Source of the DNA: Fennellomyces sp. T-0311
Lineage: Eukaryota; Mucoromycota; Mucoromycetes; Mucorales; Lichtheimiaceae
Assembly: GCA_025266875.1 (NCBI GenBank)
Contig: JALLLT010000076.1
Span: forward strand, 46,887-110,886
Reading direction: 5' to 3'
Length of the DNA stretch: 64,000 nt
In this document: piece by piece, positions 44,689 to 56,336 of the stretch
Layout of the letters: each line of letters begins with the position of its first letter
How positions within the stretch are numbered: the stretch's first letter is position 1
Notes under the pieces: generated by a model
The model's input: the letters and a program-made list of their open reading frames with translations, nothing else
What the model was told of the DNA's origin: nothing
Databases searched by the model: none
Translations under genes and position numbers: made by a program

Positions 44689-47591
44689 TGAACAAGCTTG
44701 CGAACTCACTGTCGTCGTGTTCAACAAGCTCGTTGTCAGATTGTGGCTCGCTGGGCTCGTCATCATCACTCTGATCTTCCTCCAGACCATCAGTACTAGC
44801 AGTGATTGTCGTGTCAGCAATAATGCACTGTAGTCGGTTACTGTGAACCTGCCGCCAATATGTTGCCTCTTCCAACTTTTGCTTATACAGCGCAATCTTT
44901 CCACGGTTTTCCAGAGAAATACACTCTTCGGTAGTGACCAGAGTGGCTGGTTCACCAGATGGAGTAGTAGGAGGGGGAGGCGAATGAAGACGTCTAATCG
45001 TCTCTTGAATTGCAGTTACTGTTTCTTCGTTGAATCGAAGAACAGATTGTGCATCTTCCTATCATTTTTGCGGGTATATATCAATAAAAGAATGAATAGG
45101 TAGCACCCTTTTACAAACCTTCAGCATTCGGAGCTCCTCCTCAGCTCTTAGTTTCCCATGGTATGCATCAAACGGGTAGTTCGGAATATCTGATAAGATA
45201 TTTGCTGTTTGCCGAAAAATGCTATTTCGTTCCAGAACGGATCCGATAGTCGGCAAGGGAGGGAGGCCTATATAATAGTTGGTATAGTTGTCATGCCGAC
45301 CTCTGAGTATCCTACCTATAACCGTGACAAGTGCATGTATATTCTGATACGCCGTCAGCTTTTTCTCAACTTCCCTAAATGCTGTTTCTTTATGGCGAGA
45401 AAGGTTTTGGGTCTCATTATGACCTATGCAAATATTCTGCGTAAATGTATGTGTAATGAATATGGTTCGATATCGTTACCATTGCCCTGTGTTCGAAAGG
45501 CTTCAGTAATAATGTCGTAAACACCTACTGCAAGGCGAAGGTTTTCCCAGGCATTTTGGACCTTCGCAATTTGACCAGTCTCATCGTGCTCTCTCAACTG
45601 GGTCGCTTCCTGAAGGTGCTTTCTCCACTGTTGTTCGATTGCACGCAGGTCTTCACTAAATCCAGCTCTCCGAAGTGCAGCAATCGCATCAGCTTTAACA
45701 TCATTTGCGCGTTTATACTTTCGTTGAAGAGTATGAGCTAATGTCTCTGAAGTTAGTACCGTTTTAGCTTTACCTTGCATTTAGCAACTTTACCAATATT
45801 CGCAGATTTTTGCTGGGCAAACGTGTCGAGCGCAACTGTCAATGTAAGTCGCCTGTTGAGAGGCGACATATAGCGTGTCATGGACACGAAACCGTTGAGG
45901 TAGGACCATAAGCGTTCCATCCACTCGCCATCGCGTAGTCCGAATCCCTGGAGAAGACGAGGATGGAACTTTACCTGACACTCTGGGACATGTCCAGTTA
46001 TGTGGAAGATGCCTACAGAGATAGGTGCGTCTTTTAAGGCGTGGAGGCATGGTGTTGTCTATCATAACGTGGTTTAGGACACATGTTGAGTAGACAAATA
46101 GGTCAGACTAACCGTAATTGCTTTTTGGATTTTGCATCCAACATCATACATGATGCAGATGTTGCCTCCATAAAGTGGGTTCGCAATCACTTTGTTCAGG
46201 GCACTGAGAACATATTTATACCTAAAGATTATATCGTGAGCGTTAATGTGGTTGATAGGTCAATAAACTGACTGTTCTCCAGGCGTTGTCATGTCGACAA
46301 AAGCAAGAGGGGAACCGTGATCGCAGGTAATGCCGAAAACACCAGTTTCATCCAGCCCATTAAGGCTGCCGCCTTTCTTTTCCAGAGCTGTAAATGAAGT
46401 ACAGCCTTTCACCTCATTCTCCTTCCCCTTTAACACGGTAAGTCATATAGAATATAACAAAGTGAATTATAATCAGTAGCCTCTCACCGTACTGCCATAC
46501 TCCACGATGGTATCCACCCAATAGCTGTCAACTTCTTCAGATCCTCCATAAACAGCATTGGGTGTATCCTTAGCGCGCTTCAAGCGTCGCAATTGGAAGT
46601 TGCCATCTGCTGAAACCCCTTTGCGACCGCTCTGTAAAACCATAATCAATTAGTATTATCTCAATCTTATGTACTTTTTATAAATACCACGAATTTGCAG
46701 CCAGGGCATGCCTTAATCAAGCCACAATCGATTCGGTATTGCTTCTCGACATTCAGCATCATCCTGTCATACATGGGCAACGCCTCGGACAAACGATTCT
46801 TGAATGAAACCGGAATCTAAAGCATGTATGTATAAGGGCACGCTATGACTATCTTTAATACATACCTTTCGGCGATTAAATGCCCCACAGAATGTGGCAA
46901 TTCCGTGGATAGACAGACGGCACAAATAGTGCAGATGATGGATAGCGCGCATCAGCTCCAAATGAATTGCATTCCCAGGAGTGGAAGGCGTCAATGGAAA
47001 TAGATGGCGACGCAACAAAATAAGAGGAAGCGGCAAATGTGTGTTGCAGTACTCAAACGAAACATGCTTTACACCTAATAGCAATTCACATATGTCAATG
47101 CATATTTGTTTTGACATCCTTCCAATTGTCCTACACTCACCACACACAAACACGCAAGTAACCCATTTTTGGCTTTTTTCACAAGCACAAGTCGGTTCGT
47201 CTTTGATATGGCGGACAACTTCCATGTCCTCGGCCTTGAGTTGTTGGTTGCCAATGCCTTCTAAGTAGGCTTTTGGCATACTCTCAAGGAGCTTAGCCTA
47301 ATTGCTGTCCCGCAATTCCTTTCTTGATTGAGGCGATGCTGGCAATGCTTCATTCACTGAAAGCACTGGCTCTTCAGCGGGAAGCCAATCCGTGAACGGC
47401 CGATGGCAAGATGGTGCAGGGGGCAGATTCGTTGCTGATTGCCCGGCGATGGGTGGCATTTCGTTTGAAAGTGAATTGCCTCGAAGGGCCTTTGCCGAGG
47501 ACAACGGCTTGATCTTCTTGACCGTTGTACGTCGGTTGGCAGTGTTCGAGACTCTTTTGATTTGGTTGTGACCGAGTTTACGAGTATACAT
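44689..47591 (-). pseudogene. KDZ-family transposase (KDZ-2)
   Basis: This is a paralogue of KDZ-1 with the same order. Conserved blocks are P-K-A-Y-L-E-G-I-G, C-A-C-E-K, the KDZ core D-G-N-F-Q-L-R-R (about 46600), D-S-Y-W-V-D, I-T-C-D-H-G-S-P, Y-D-V-G-C, and H-I-T-G-H...C-Q-V-K-F-H-P-R with D-G-E-W-M-E-R-L-W-S (about 46010-45920). Its C-terminal coiled-coil region includes W-E-N-L-R-L-A-V-G-V-Y-D-I and supplies the empty site for the MULE-2 insertion. A TAG at 47298-47300 stands where KDZ-1 has Trp (T-W-G-M-L-L-E against N-*-A-K-L-L-E). The C-terminus is cut by the CACAGTGGG repeat. The start is ATG at 47591 (M-Y-T-R-K-L). Confidence 0.82.
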
Positions 47592-47790
47592 GTTTGGCAA
47601 GGCAAAAACAAAGGAACGAATACTTCTTTATAATTGTTTAGTATTCCCTACTATTGGTGGCGGTGCTCAGAACGTCAATATCCGCTATCGTTGCACCAGC
47701 ACGCAGTACGATGGTGTGTTTTAACAACAGTTTCTGATGTTTAAATTTTACGGCAGGGCAAAAATCCTGGTGCCATAAAAAAATTTGTCA

Positions 47791-48219
47791 GATGTGTTGT
47801 ATCCAACATGAACACACCCTAACAAGCTTCTTTGTCATCTATGCTGTCCGTCAGCGAATAAGAGCTTTCCATCCTTACCGCCGCTTCCCACTTCCGACAT
47901 CGGAACGTTGAGCTTCATGCTTACCAAATACTCAGCCAATCAGGTTACTCATAGACACGACCTTCCGGTCAACGCGTCTCTTCACGGATATGCTCTGTCA
48001 GCATTCATCCTATCAATCATCACGATCCGTAACTGCTCAATGATAATAAGGTTGACATTACACATCACTCACGGAAGCACCGGCTTAAGGAAATCCCATC
48101 ATGGATAAGCATTTATTATAAATAGAGAGAGCAAAACATATGAAATAAATCAGTTACCTTTTTGAGTCTCGTTGACACATTTGTCTTTTACACTTGCTTC
48201 TCTCTGATTTAACAAGATG
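47791..48219 (+). repeat. Solo LTR (family A) with TSD AGATG
   Basis: The LTR is 47796-48214 (419 bp): it begins TGTTGTATCC, ends GATTTAACA, and is flanked by AGATG on both sides. A TATA-like TTATAAATAGAG occurs at about 48116, and it shares GAGTCTCGTTGAC with the LTR at 58133-58547. Confidence 0.85.
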
Positions 48220-48310
48220 CTGTATACTGCAGTGTAGGTGTTACTAGGACTCTTCAAAAGCTTCTGTTTCTGCAGTTCCCCAAGCGGGTCGGTCCTTTTT
48301 TGTTTAGTTA

Positions 48311-48552
48311 TACAGTCACACACAAAAAGTATTCAGATGACCTGCATATTTGGCGTAAATTTTGACACAACATCTTTTTCAAACCCTTTCTTTTCCCAAA
48401 CTTTCTCAATAAAACTACCATGCCACTTAGCGACACAACTAATACACAGCTTGAAAAAAGTCAAGAGTACGACCAGTTCACTTGTGTTCGCATCGTCGGC
48501 TTACACGAGCAAGGTCTATCATTTGGTGGCATAGCAACCAAACTTGGCATTC
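48311..48552 (+). pseudogene. Tc1-type element, 5' stump
   Basis: TA then CAGTCACACACAAAAAGTAT resembles Tc1-type termini. At 48420 an ATG opens a frame reading R-I-V-G-L-H-E-Q-G-L-S-F-G-G-I-A-T-K-L-G-I, the first helix-turn-helix of Tc1 transposases. It is cut at 48552 by an LTR, and the rest is not found on the other side. Confidence 0.75.
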
Positions 48553-48946
48553 TGTGGTATCGCTCAATTGGAAAGCTTTAAATGACGAGACCAAAAATAA
48601 GATAATGTTTTATTGAAGAGAACTACTCTCTATTTATAATGATGATGAGTCGGGACGGAGAAGGTGAATGCTTTTCTATCAGAGCCGAATCCGTGTTATC
48701 GCCGTAATCCCTAATGACCATACTGCCTTATTACGAAGGAGCGGATAATCATGCAGAGACTGAGTTAACGTGAATGGTCCTTCTTGAAGTCTGAACCCAG
48801 ATCAAGGTCTCACTGACACACAAGCCAGTGAACAGGCCAATAGATAACTGTGCGGTTGTTGATGTCGAAATAAAGGAACGGATGTAACAAAGGCTGAGAT
48901 GGAAAGGTCTGTAGACAATGGATGACTGGTATGTCAGGATACGACA
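48553..48946. repeat. Solo LTR (family B) without matching TSD
   Basis: TGTGGTATCG to GATACGACA, 394 bp, about 98% identical by eye to 31003-31396. The flanks are CATTC on the left and TTAGC on the right, which do not match. The Tc1 gene does not resume, so a rearrangement probably passed through the LTR. Confidence 0.85.
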
Positions 48947-49616
48947 TTAGCATTTATCAAAATGGTAGTTTATTTGTTTGAACGAAAAAAAAATTTATCA
49001 GTGGCGTAAAAAAGGAATCCAGTGGGAAAAGGACGGTCTACTGAAAGAGTATGCAGAAGTATGCTTTTGCTTCTGTCAATAGCAAATGGGAGCCTTGAAA
49101 AGTAACAAGCACAGAGCCTCGATTTGTGCAGCTACATTGTATAAAATATATCAGTATGACTGAAAGCATAGCTGCTTTGTAATGACGTTACCTCTGAGTT
49201 GCTTGCATCAGTCATAGGTTTTGCTATGCAAAGATCACTATACTTTGAAGTGTCAGTGTTCGAGTATTGATTTATGCCAGTGCATCACTTCACCTTCATC
49301 ATGTAGGCACCATAGGGCGAAAAATATCTATCGTGTCAAAAAACAAGGAGGCAGGCTATATAGAACATACCGGTCAGAGTGGGCTGAACATTTCTCCTCT
49401 TGCCGCACAGTGCCCTTCATACAGTGTTAGTGAACATGTAAAATGTGAGGATGCTGCTTGTTGAATGAAGTACTATACCTTTCAAAGTCGATAAGACAAA
49501 GGTGTATGCAGGAAAGGAAGAGAGTGGGCTGTATTATTCACCAGCTTCCATTTTTATACTCCCATAATGTGTGACTTTGTCATGAACTTTTTGCCCTTCT
49601 TTTACTGTTACCAACT
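48947..49616. other. No gene seen; upstream of the Plavaka transposase
   Basis: Short frames only. A promoter for the downstream gene would lie here, but no specific site was identified. Confidence 0.4.
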
Positions 49617-52600
49617 ATGTCTTACAATCTCAACCCCAATGTGCCCGGTGGAGGTCGACTTAACTTTGGACCTGATCCGTTTGAATGCTTGTGCGGGGCA
49701 ACTTTCACTCGTGGCTATTCAATGAAGGTTCACATTCGACAGAACCCTAGCCATTTGATTGTACGTGGAAGCGTAGAGCCCAACATGATGTCGACACTTT
49801 CACCAGCCTCTGCGGCAATGTCGATGGAGCAGACACCCCCTGTTCCATCGCCTTCAGTTCAAATGGCGACAGATCCTGTTCTCGATGATCCCGAATGGGA
49901 GGTGTACAGCTCTGACATCGAAGAGGATAGCCATGAAGCTCCTAATGATGATGCAGAAGGATTCGTCAACCAAATCAGGAGTAGATTTGAGGGGCTAACC
50001 TCAGATGAAGCTGAATACATGCTCAGTGAATTCCCTGGTATTGCTAGAGTGTTGGCGCTGGGATTAGCAGAAGCTGAAGAAGCGAGACAGCAGGAAGATA
50101 TTGAACGAAAAGCTGCTGAGGATGGAGCAACTCTGTAACATGCAGTGGGCAGCAACAGTACTTGGAACACTTTTACCAGTGATGAACACCCATTTGTAGA
50201 CTTACAAACGATGGTCCTACTGTCTCTTGTTGACGGCGACGATGACATGGTATCCGAGAGGAATTTGAAGAAGTTCCTCGATGTTATTAAGCTTTTGTTC
50301 GTTCTGAAAGCTGAAGCTGACGAAAGAGGGGTCCAGTTCAAACTGCCTGCTGTTGATCATCTTTTGAACTTTCAGCAGCAGCTAAAAAACAAACTATCTC
50401 AGTTCAAAACCACAGAAACATCGATCAACGCAGTTGTCGGAGGCGAACATGTGGTCAGTAAAGCGTCTCTTAACCTACCGTCGGACCATTTGAAGCTCTT
50501 GGTAGCAAATCCGCAGAAGAGTGCATTGATTCCTACTTTGCCTGACTATACGCCCGATCAATGGATCTCATTGCAACAGGGCGATAAATGGAAACAGCAC
50601 AGGCTATTCCAGCAACCAATGATGACTGTGGATAACCAAGACGTGTGGGTTGGCGACGTTTTTAAGACGAAGGACGAGGCTGTGACGATGTACTTTTTGG
50701 TCGAAGGCTTTTTTACACTTAGAGATCAGCAATACTGTCGTGGCTACTATTCTGAACCAGGAAATGGGCGGCACTTTCAGCTTGCTTTTTGGAAAGCACC
50801 CGCTTACTTCCGAGTGACAGATCTCGCGACAAAGTTCCCAGAACCAGTTTGCATAGAGCAACGCCTCAGCAGAACTGATGCCGAATACGAACCACTGACT
50901 GACTTTCACTCACACCTTCTTACCACTCGCCATTTCATGAAGCATCCAGTGCTCAATCGAACTGGCGAGTTCTACAAAGTGAAAATTGTCCCGCTGATCC
51001 TATTCGCCGACGACACCTCCGGTAATATGTCAAAGCAGTATAACAAATACGACAGCTGGTTGATGAGATGCGCAGCATTGCCCTACACTGAACGAATGAA
51101 GCGTGAAAATTCACTATTCATTGCCACCGTCCCCGGTAGCCATGGCATAGATAGCGTTTCACTCGTTCCAAAGCTAGTGGAGGACCTGAAGAAACTGGAA
51201 GATGGCGTTATCATGTACTCTGCAGAACACAAAGAGGATGTTTTGGTTTATGCACCGCTACTCCTCATCGAAGCAGACAACCCTTGCCATTCGGATCTTT
51301 GCTGCTTGAAGGGATTAAAGACTTTGTATTGCTGTCGCAGCTGCTACTTCCACAACAAAGTGACTCCACGCAATTCCCCCAACGATCCGCCAAGCGCCGA
51401 GGCTCTCAATGCGCAATACAGAAAGCGTACAAGGGCTGACTATGTTGCTGCATCGTCGGATCCTGATAGACGATGTCGAATTGCGTTTGGACCAGTCAAC
51501 GCTGACGGACTTCCACTTTACAAAACTGCATCCGAATTAGGGTTCAAAAAAACTGGTGCAGAGGACTTGTTGAAGCTCGAAGCGTTTGACCCTTCACAGG
51601 ACACTCCAGTTGAAGTACTGCATACTATCATGCTCGGCATCGTCAAGTATATGGTGCAAGGCCTGTATAGGAACTGCTTGAAAAATAATCCCGACAAACT
51701 GCAACAAATGCATAATGCATTAAGAGTTTACTCGGCGTCAAAAGGGTTTAACCGTACTTTCTGACGACAGCTCAACTATTCTGGTTCATTTGTTGGCCGG
51801 GATTTCAAGCAATTGATCCAGGTCTTACCCATTATCTTAACAACAACATTCAAAGATGATGAGGGCCTGCAGGTGGTAGCACCAGTCTTCGTTCAGCTCG
51901 GCAAGTTGTCTTCGTTGGTGTTCATGCGCTCACTGGAGCATCACTTCGACGACTATCTCGAAGAAGTTCGCAGAACGATCACAGATCTGACAAGGGAGAT
52001 CCATGTATTTGACAAAGTTTCCAGTAGCAACGACAGACTCTGTTCGAAGCCGAAACTTCACATACTACACCATCTCCCTGACAACATCAAGCTTTGGCTG
52101 TGCACTGCATTTCGAATCCAAGAAGGGTGAACAGTTCAACAAGTTCATCCGGAAACACCTGTTCAACACTAACCGCCATTTCACCTCATTCGGCGTTGCC
52201 CACAAGTTTGGAAAGCAAATTGCTCTGCGGCATGTCATTGATAATGGCTCATGGCTGAACGAGCAAGGAAAGCAGGAGAAACCTGGGAGAAATGTCATAC
52301 GTTTCTTGTTCCAATGTCGTGTAGAGTTTGTCATTAAACTTTTTGGTAGATATCGTGACTTTGATGACACCAACGACGTGTTCTACAACAAGGTGGCTGT
52401 TCAAGGAACTTACGCTGTTTTCACGTTCAATGACAGCAGTCCAAATGGCAGCATGTTCATTGGCAGGTCGTAGTCGAGAATGGTATCAAGATGGTACAAC
52501 AATACCAAATCGTTGGTGGAGATCCAGTAAATGGCCACCTGTATCTGACGAAGGTACCATCTTCACCACTTACGTATGGTACCATCGCTTTCGATCATCT

Positions 52601-52691
52601 CAAACCAGTGTCAGTGGTGGACATGTATTACGTAGACGATCAAGGCCGACATATCCTAACCCACATAAGTTTGGATCATATTGGTTCTTAA
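49617..52691 (+). pseudogene. Plavaka-type (CACTA-related) transposase, several stops and frame breaks
   Basis: The N-terminus has a C2H2-like finger (F-E-C-L-C-G-A-T-F, H-I-R-Q-N-P-S-H) and an acidic linker. The core has Asp in L-I-L-F-A-D-D-T-S-G-N-M-S-K-Q (about 51000), Asp in E-A-D-N-P-C-H-S-D-L, a C-C-R-S-C-Y cluster, and T-P-V-E-V-L-H-T-I-M-L-G-I-V-K-Y (about 51605), the Plavaka signature. S-F-V-G-R-D-F-K follows. In-frame TAA at 50136-50138 and TGA at 51762-51764 both have coding sequence continuing in the same frame. Frame breaks near 52090 and 52470 are bridged by overlapping frames. The C-terminal part carries V-V-S-V-V-D-M-Y-Y-V-D-like ends. Confidence 0.83.
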
Positions 52692-52959
52692 AATATGCAA
52701 CGATTGCAGGCATAGAGAATTAATCTCTTGCTGTCAATGACCACGAAATTGACTAAGTCATTTTGTACGACTGAAAAATAATCGATCTAAATTTTTATGG
52801 CTTTTTGTGCTACTTAAAACAGCAACTATACTTGTTTAGTGCATGTGTGTGAGCAAAGATGGCAGTTATATTTTTATTTCGAGCTGAAACTCTCTCTTGG
52901 CCAATGATATTAAGCAAAAGCTATTCTCAACCAGCCTATTCCATTTTTGGGTTCAGAAA
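52692..52959. other. Junction between the Plavaka and gypsy-2 remnants
   Basis: No gene and no LTR. The gypsy reverse transcriptase simply stops here, so its 3' half was lost. Confidence 0.45.
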
Positions 52960-53652
52960 TCCCTAGGTGTGTAACCTCTGGACATATCGCATACTGGGTA
53001 TATGGAAGCGTTCCCCAATTCATCTAGTAGATCATCAATCCTGCTAAGAGGGAAATGAATCAACACGTACTTGTTTGTTTAGTTTGTGCAGATCACATGT
53101 GATTCTATAAGTACCATCTTTCTTTGGGACCAATATAATGGGAGAAGCCCAAGGAGATGCTGAAGGCCTAATAATCCCCATTTCACACATTCGGTCCAGC
53201 TCTTTTTTTAGAAATTCCTTTTCCACTGGGGCCATCCGATAAGGTCTGGTTCGTACCGGTACTGCATCTTCTTTTAATGGAATGGTATATGTTAGTCTAG
53301 TCGTCTTTCCTAGTGTGCGACCATCCCAATTAAAAATGTCCTGGTATGCCGCCAAGAGTGCGAGGAATTCTTGCTGTGTTTGAGGGTCTATTTTTCCTAT
53401 CTCTATGATGTCCACTTGTTCTTTGGAAAGTGGTGGGAACTTATATTTTAGCTTGACCTCGGAATTCAAATCTTCAAGATTTGGCAAATAATACCCTTTG
53501 CAATCATTGGTAACAGATACAAGATCACCCAAATATGTATTAGCTTGCAATGTCAATAATTTATCTGACATATTCAATAACGCTATGCGGTATGATTTTT
53601 CATTCTCATATATAATTCCACTGTAAAGACCGGCCGGAAAAAGTGTATACAA
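52960..53652 (-). pseudogene. Ty3/gypsy reverse transcriptase N-part, copy 2
   Basis: Reading from 53652: A-G-L-Y-S-G-I-I-Y-E-N-E, then Y-T-I-P-L-K-E-D-A-V-P-V-R-T-R-P-Y-R. This is followed by M-G-I-I-R-P-S-A-S-P-W-A-S-P-I-I-L-V-P-K-K-D-G and L-N-K-Q-V-R-V-D-S-F-P. These are the classic first blocks of a gypsy RT. A one-base shift then gives L-S-R-I-D-D-L-L-D-E-L-G. The RT active site and the rest of pol are absent. Confidence 0.88.
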
Positions 53653-55490
53653 AATTTTGGGTGCAAAAAGTGCTCATTAATAGAACTTCCTCGTGATGTC
53701 ATTTTTTTACGTTAAGACTGCGATTTTCGTGTTCCTGACACGTCTCGCTTTCGTTTGACCTACATTTCATCGCATACAATGGCATCACCTGAATTAAAAC
53801 GCACTCAAGCGCGCATTACAAAAAACGAATGGACTTCATTTATTATCGCTCATCGATACATAAGTAAGCACAGAAGACTCGGAAACTTCAATATCGACAA
53901 CTTCCCGCGCAAGGTGTTGCAGGACCTCTTTGGCATTGGGGACACAACGGCGGGACGAATTATTACCCTTTCTAATGACCTGAATTTGCCAGATGAAAGT
54001 AAGAAGCTAGGTCGCCCAAGGAAGGTACTCTCGGATGAGTATGTTAATGAAATTCGAAATTTCACTGTGGAATGCACCAAGACCGGTCAGCCAGCCACAG
54101 CAAAACGTATCCGCACGCACCTCGAGAACCAAGGATTTGATGTGCCATCTCTCTCGGTTATGAAAGAGGATTTGAAGCTTGCTGGACTTCATTATGGGAT
54201 GGGAAAACGGCAAAATATTCTTCATGACAGCGAAGCCATCGTCAATTACAGAAAGACATATCTGGAAAGACGCTTGAGCAATCTGAATCGTAATGAGCTG
54301 CCTATCCAACCGGAGGTGTTTCTTGATGAGTCGTACTGTCACTTAGACCATCACGCCAGACGGACGTACTATGTCCCAGACACTGTCGTCAACCAAACTG
54401 GGCGTAAGCCGATGTTGGTAATGTTTGGTGCCTTTGCAGTTTATAAGGAGAACAATTGTCTCAGGGCTGAGCTAGTTGAAGAAAATACAATCATCTGGCC
54501 AGTCAAAGGCAAAGCCCATGTTCAGGAAGAAGAGAATGTCGGTATGAAGCGCAAGCGTGGACGTCCCCCAACAAAAAATACTGCACAAGCATTTGCCGAT
54601 CTGCCACAATGTGTAAAGGATGCCAATATCGCTCCAGATTACCATGATTACCACGGTAACTTCAATGCAAGTTTGTTCGAAAAGCTCTTTGAAAGACTTT
54701 GTGAAAAACTTAGCGAACGGTTCCCTTCTGGATGCATCATTCATATGGATGGTGCGAAGTATCATTTCCGCAAAGTTGACCCACTTCCCAACAGCAACGC
54801 TCGTGTCCAGGATATCCGCGACTGGTTTTCACAAAGCCAATACACAGTGTCTCCTTCGCTAAAGCCTGGAAAACTTCCTTCCAAGAGGGTTCTTCTTGAA
54901 CGCCTCAAGGAAATACGAAGTGAGCACCCTGTTGCCTATGCTGTGCATGAGATTGCCAGCAAATATGGTCATACAGTTATGAAAACGCCTCCATATCATT
55001 GTGAACTGCAGCCGATTGAAGGCCTGTGGGGCATTGTCAAACAGCAGATTGCATACAACCCAGAGCCAGCAAATACTACTGAGGTTCAATTTGCACATCG
55101 ACTGTACCGCCTGTTTGCTGCAGTGCATTCGAATGACCTCTTATCTTTGTGGAGAAAGATGGTCATTCAATGCAAATATTATCATGATGAGCATCAGCGA
55201 AACGCTGTCCATTCTGTGGCAGTTGTTGAAGAAGATGGTAGCTCTCTTGAAACTGAAAATTAATGCAAGAAAGGTTGGTACTCAATCTCCGAAAAATTTC
55301 TTAAAAAAAAAAACTGATCAATTTTATTTTACTAGCCACCAAACATGCATAACAGGACAAATAGTATTAAAAACCAAATGATAAAATCATCTTACTGCGT
55401 GGCTATCAAATCTTTTTTGTTTCATGTAAAATGGCTGTGATTCCATGAAGATATAAGCAATCAAACTTTGTATACATTTTTTCCGGCCGG
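53630..55490 (+). mobile_element. DDE_3 (IS630/Tc1/mariner-like) element with CCGGCCGG on both sides, in gypsy-2 pol
   Basis: CCGGCCGG occurs at 53630-53637 and 55483-55490. Inside these, the ends read AAAAA(G/A)TGTATACAAA from both sides. Joining the gypsy flanks over one CCGGCCGG gives a consistent pol frame (R-P-A-G-L-Y-S-G), so the 8-mer behaves as an 8-bp target duplication. Because it is palindromic, part of it could belong to the TIR. The internal gene is intact. Confidence 0.8.
53779..55263 (+). CDS. IS630/Tc1/mariner-superfamily transposase (DDE_3), intact
   Basis: A single-exon frame of about 494 residues from M-A-S-P-E-L (an ATG 24 bp upstream is also in frame). The N-terminal helix-turn-helix (I-G-D-T-T-A-G-R-I, then G-R-P-R-K) and a second DNA-binding part (L-S-V-M-K-E-D-L) precede the DDE core. 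Asp is in V-F-L-D-E-S-Y-C-H, Asp in I-H-M-D-G-A-K-Y-H, and Glu in P-Y-H-C-E-L-Q-P-I-E-G-L-W. The second Asp and the Glu are about 90 residues apart, much wider than the 34-37 of classic Tc1/mariner. An internal K-R-K-R-G-R-P-P could be a nuclear signal or AT-hook. No stop or frameshift was seen, so it may be active. Confidence 0.88.
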   Translation: MASPELKRTQARITKNEWTSFIIAHRYISKHRRLGNFNIDNFPRKVLQDLFGIGDTTAGRIITLSNDLNLPDESKKLGRPRKVLSDEYVNEIRNFTVECTKTGQPATAKRIRTHLENQGFDVPSLSVMKEDLKLAGLHYGMGKRQNILHDSEAIVNYRKTYLERRLSNLNRNELPIQPEVFLDESYCHLDHHARRTYYVPDTVVNQTGRKPMLVMFGAFAVYKENNCLRAELVEENTIIWPVKGKAHVQEEENVGMKRKRGRPPTKNTAQAFADLPQCVKDANIAPDYHDYHGNFNASLFEKLFERLCEKLSERFPSGCIIHMDGAKYHFRKVDPLPNSNARVQDIRDWFSQSQYTVSPSLKPGKLPSKRVLLERLKEIRSEHPVAYAVHEIASKYGHTVMKTPPYHCELQPIEGLWGIVKQQIAYNPEPANTTEVQFAHRLYRLFAAVHSNDLLSLWRKMVIQCKYYHDEHQRNAVHSVAVVEEDGSSLETEN

Positions 55491-55493
55491 ACG

Positions 55494-56291
55494 TTATATG
55501 GCAATTCCATGGCCTAGTGATTCACCATTTTCAAATACATATGTGTTGTATAGTCGACCTTTAATGGGCACCTCATAAGTATAGTACGAATCTGGTTCCA
55601 GGCATATATCCTCTATCGTATTTACTCGGATCCTACCTTCATGGATATCTACGTTTATTGGGCGATCATCCTTTATTGTGAAGAGTTCTTCATCCAACCA
55701 GAATTCTGAAGCCAACATTTTATCTAAAGGAGAGGAGTGTTTATTGTCAGATTCAAATGCGGGATCTACTGGTTCAATCTCAATTTCTGAATCGCTAGTA
55801 GATTCTGTCAAGTATCCTGATTCTGAGCCCTCCTCCGTATCTTCTACTGACGTATAAGCGATTGACTTAGAAGATTGACGCTCACAACTTATAGGTATAG
55901 ATCGAGTGGTTCCATGGTTGATCCATAATTTCTTGGATTCATAATCGATTTGTGCACGAGCTTTAGATAGCCAATTGTTTCCAACTATCAAATCAACCGG
56001 ACAATCCGGGAGTAACTCGACAGTTATAGGCACCAGATTTGTAAAGTTCGGTCTTAACAGTACATTAGCAATAGTGCCCAAGGAGGCTTGTCGGTCTCCA
56101 TTTCCCAGCAAAAATATGGTGGCTGATGGATCTGTAATATGCATTCCTAAGCGGTCTATGAAAGCTTTTGATAAGCATGTCTTTGATGCACCTGAGTCAA
56201 TAAGAGCTATAACTGGGACAGAGTGTACTGCAAAATTAGCGTATAAAGCTGTGGTGTAAGGTGCATTAGCATCTGATCCTTGATTATCCAA
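55494..56291 (-). pseudogene. Ty3/gypsy protease region, copy 2
   Basis: The aspartic protease motif reads V-I-A-L-I-D-S-G-A-S (about 56200), then L-P-D-C-P-V-D-L-I-V-G-N-N-W-L (about 56010-55970), the usual second block. An acidic spacer leads to G-H-G-I-A-I and a TAA just before the inserted DDE_3 element. Unlike copy 1 it keeps the D-S-G triad. Confidence 0.85.
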
Positions 56292-56336
56292 AACTGCTAG
56301 AGTGCGTGATTCTCGACATGAGGCTATTAGTTGTCT

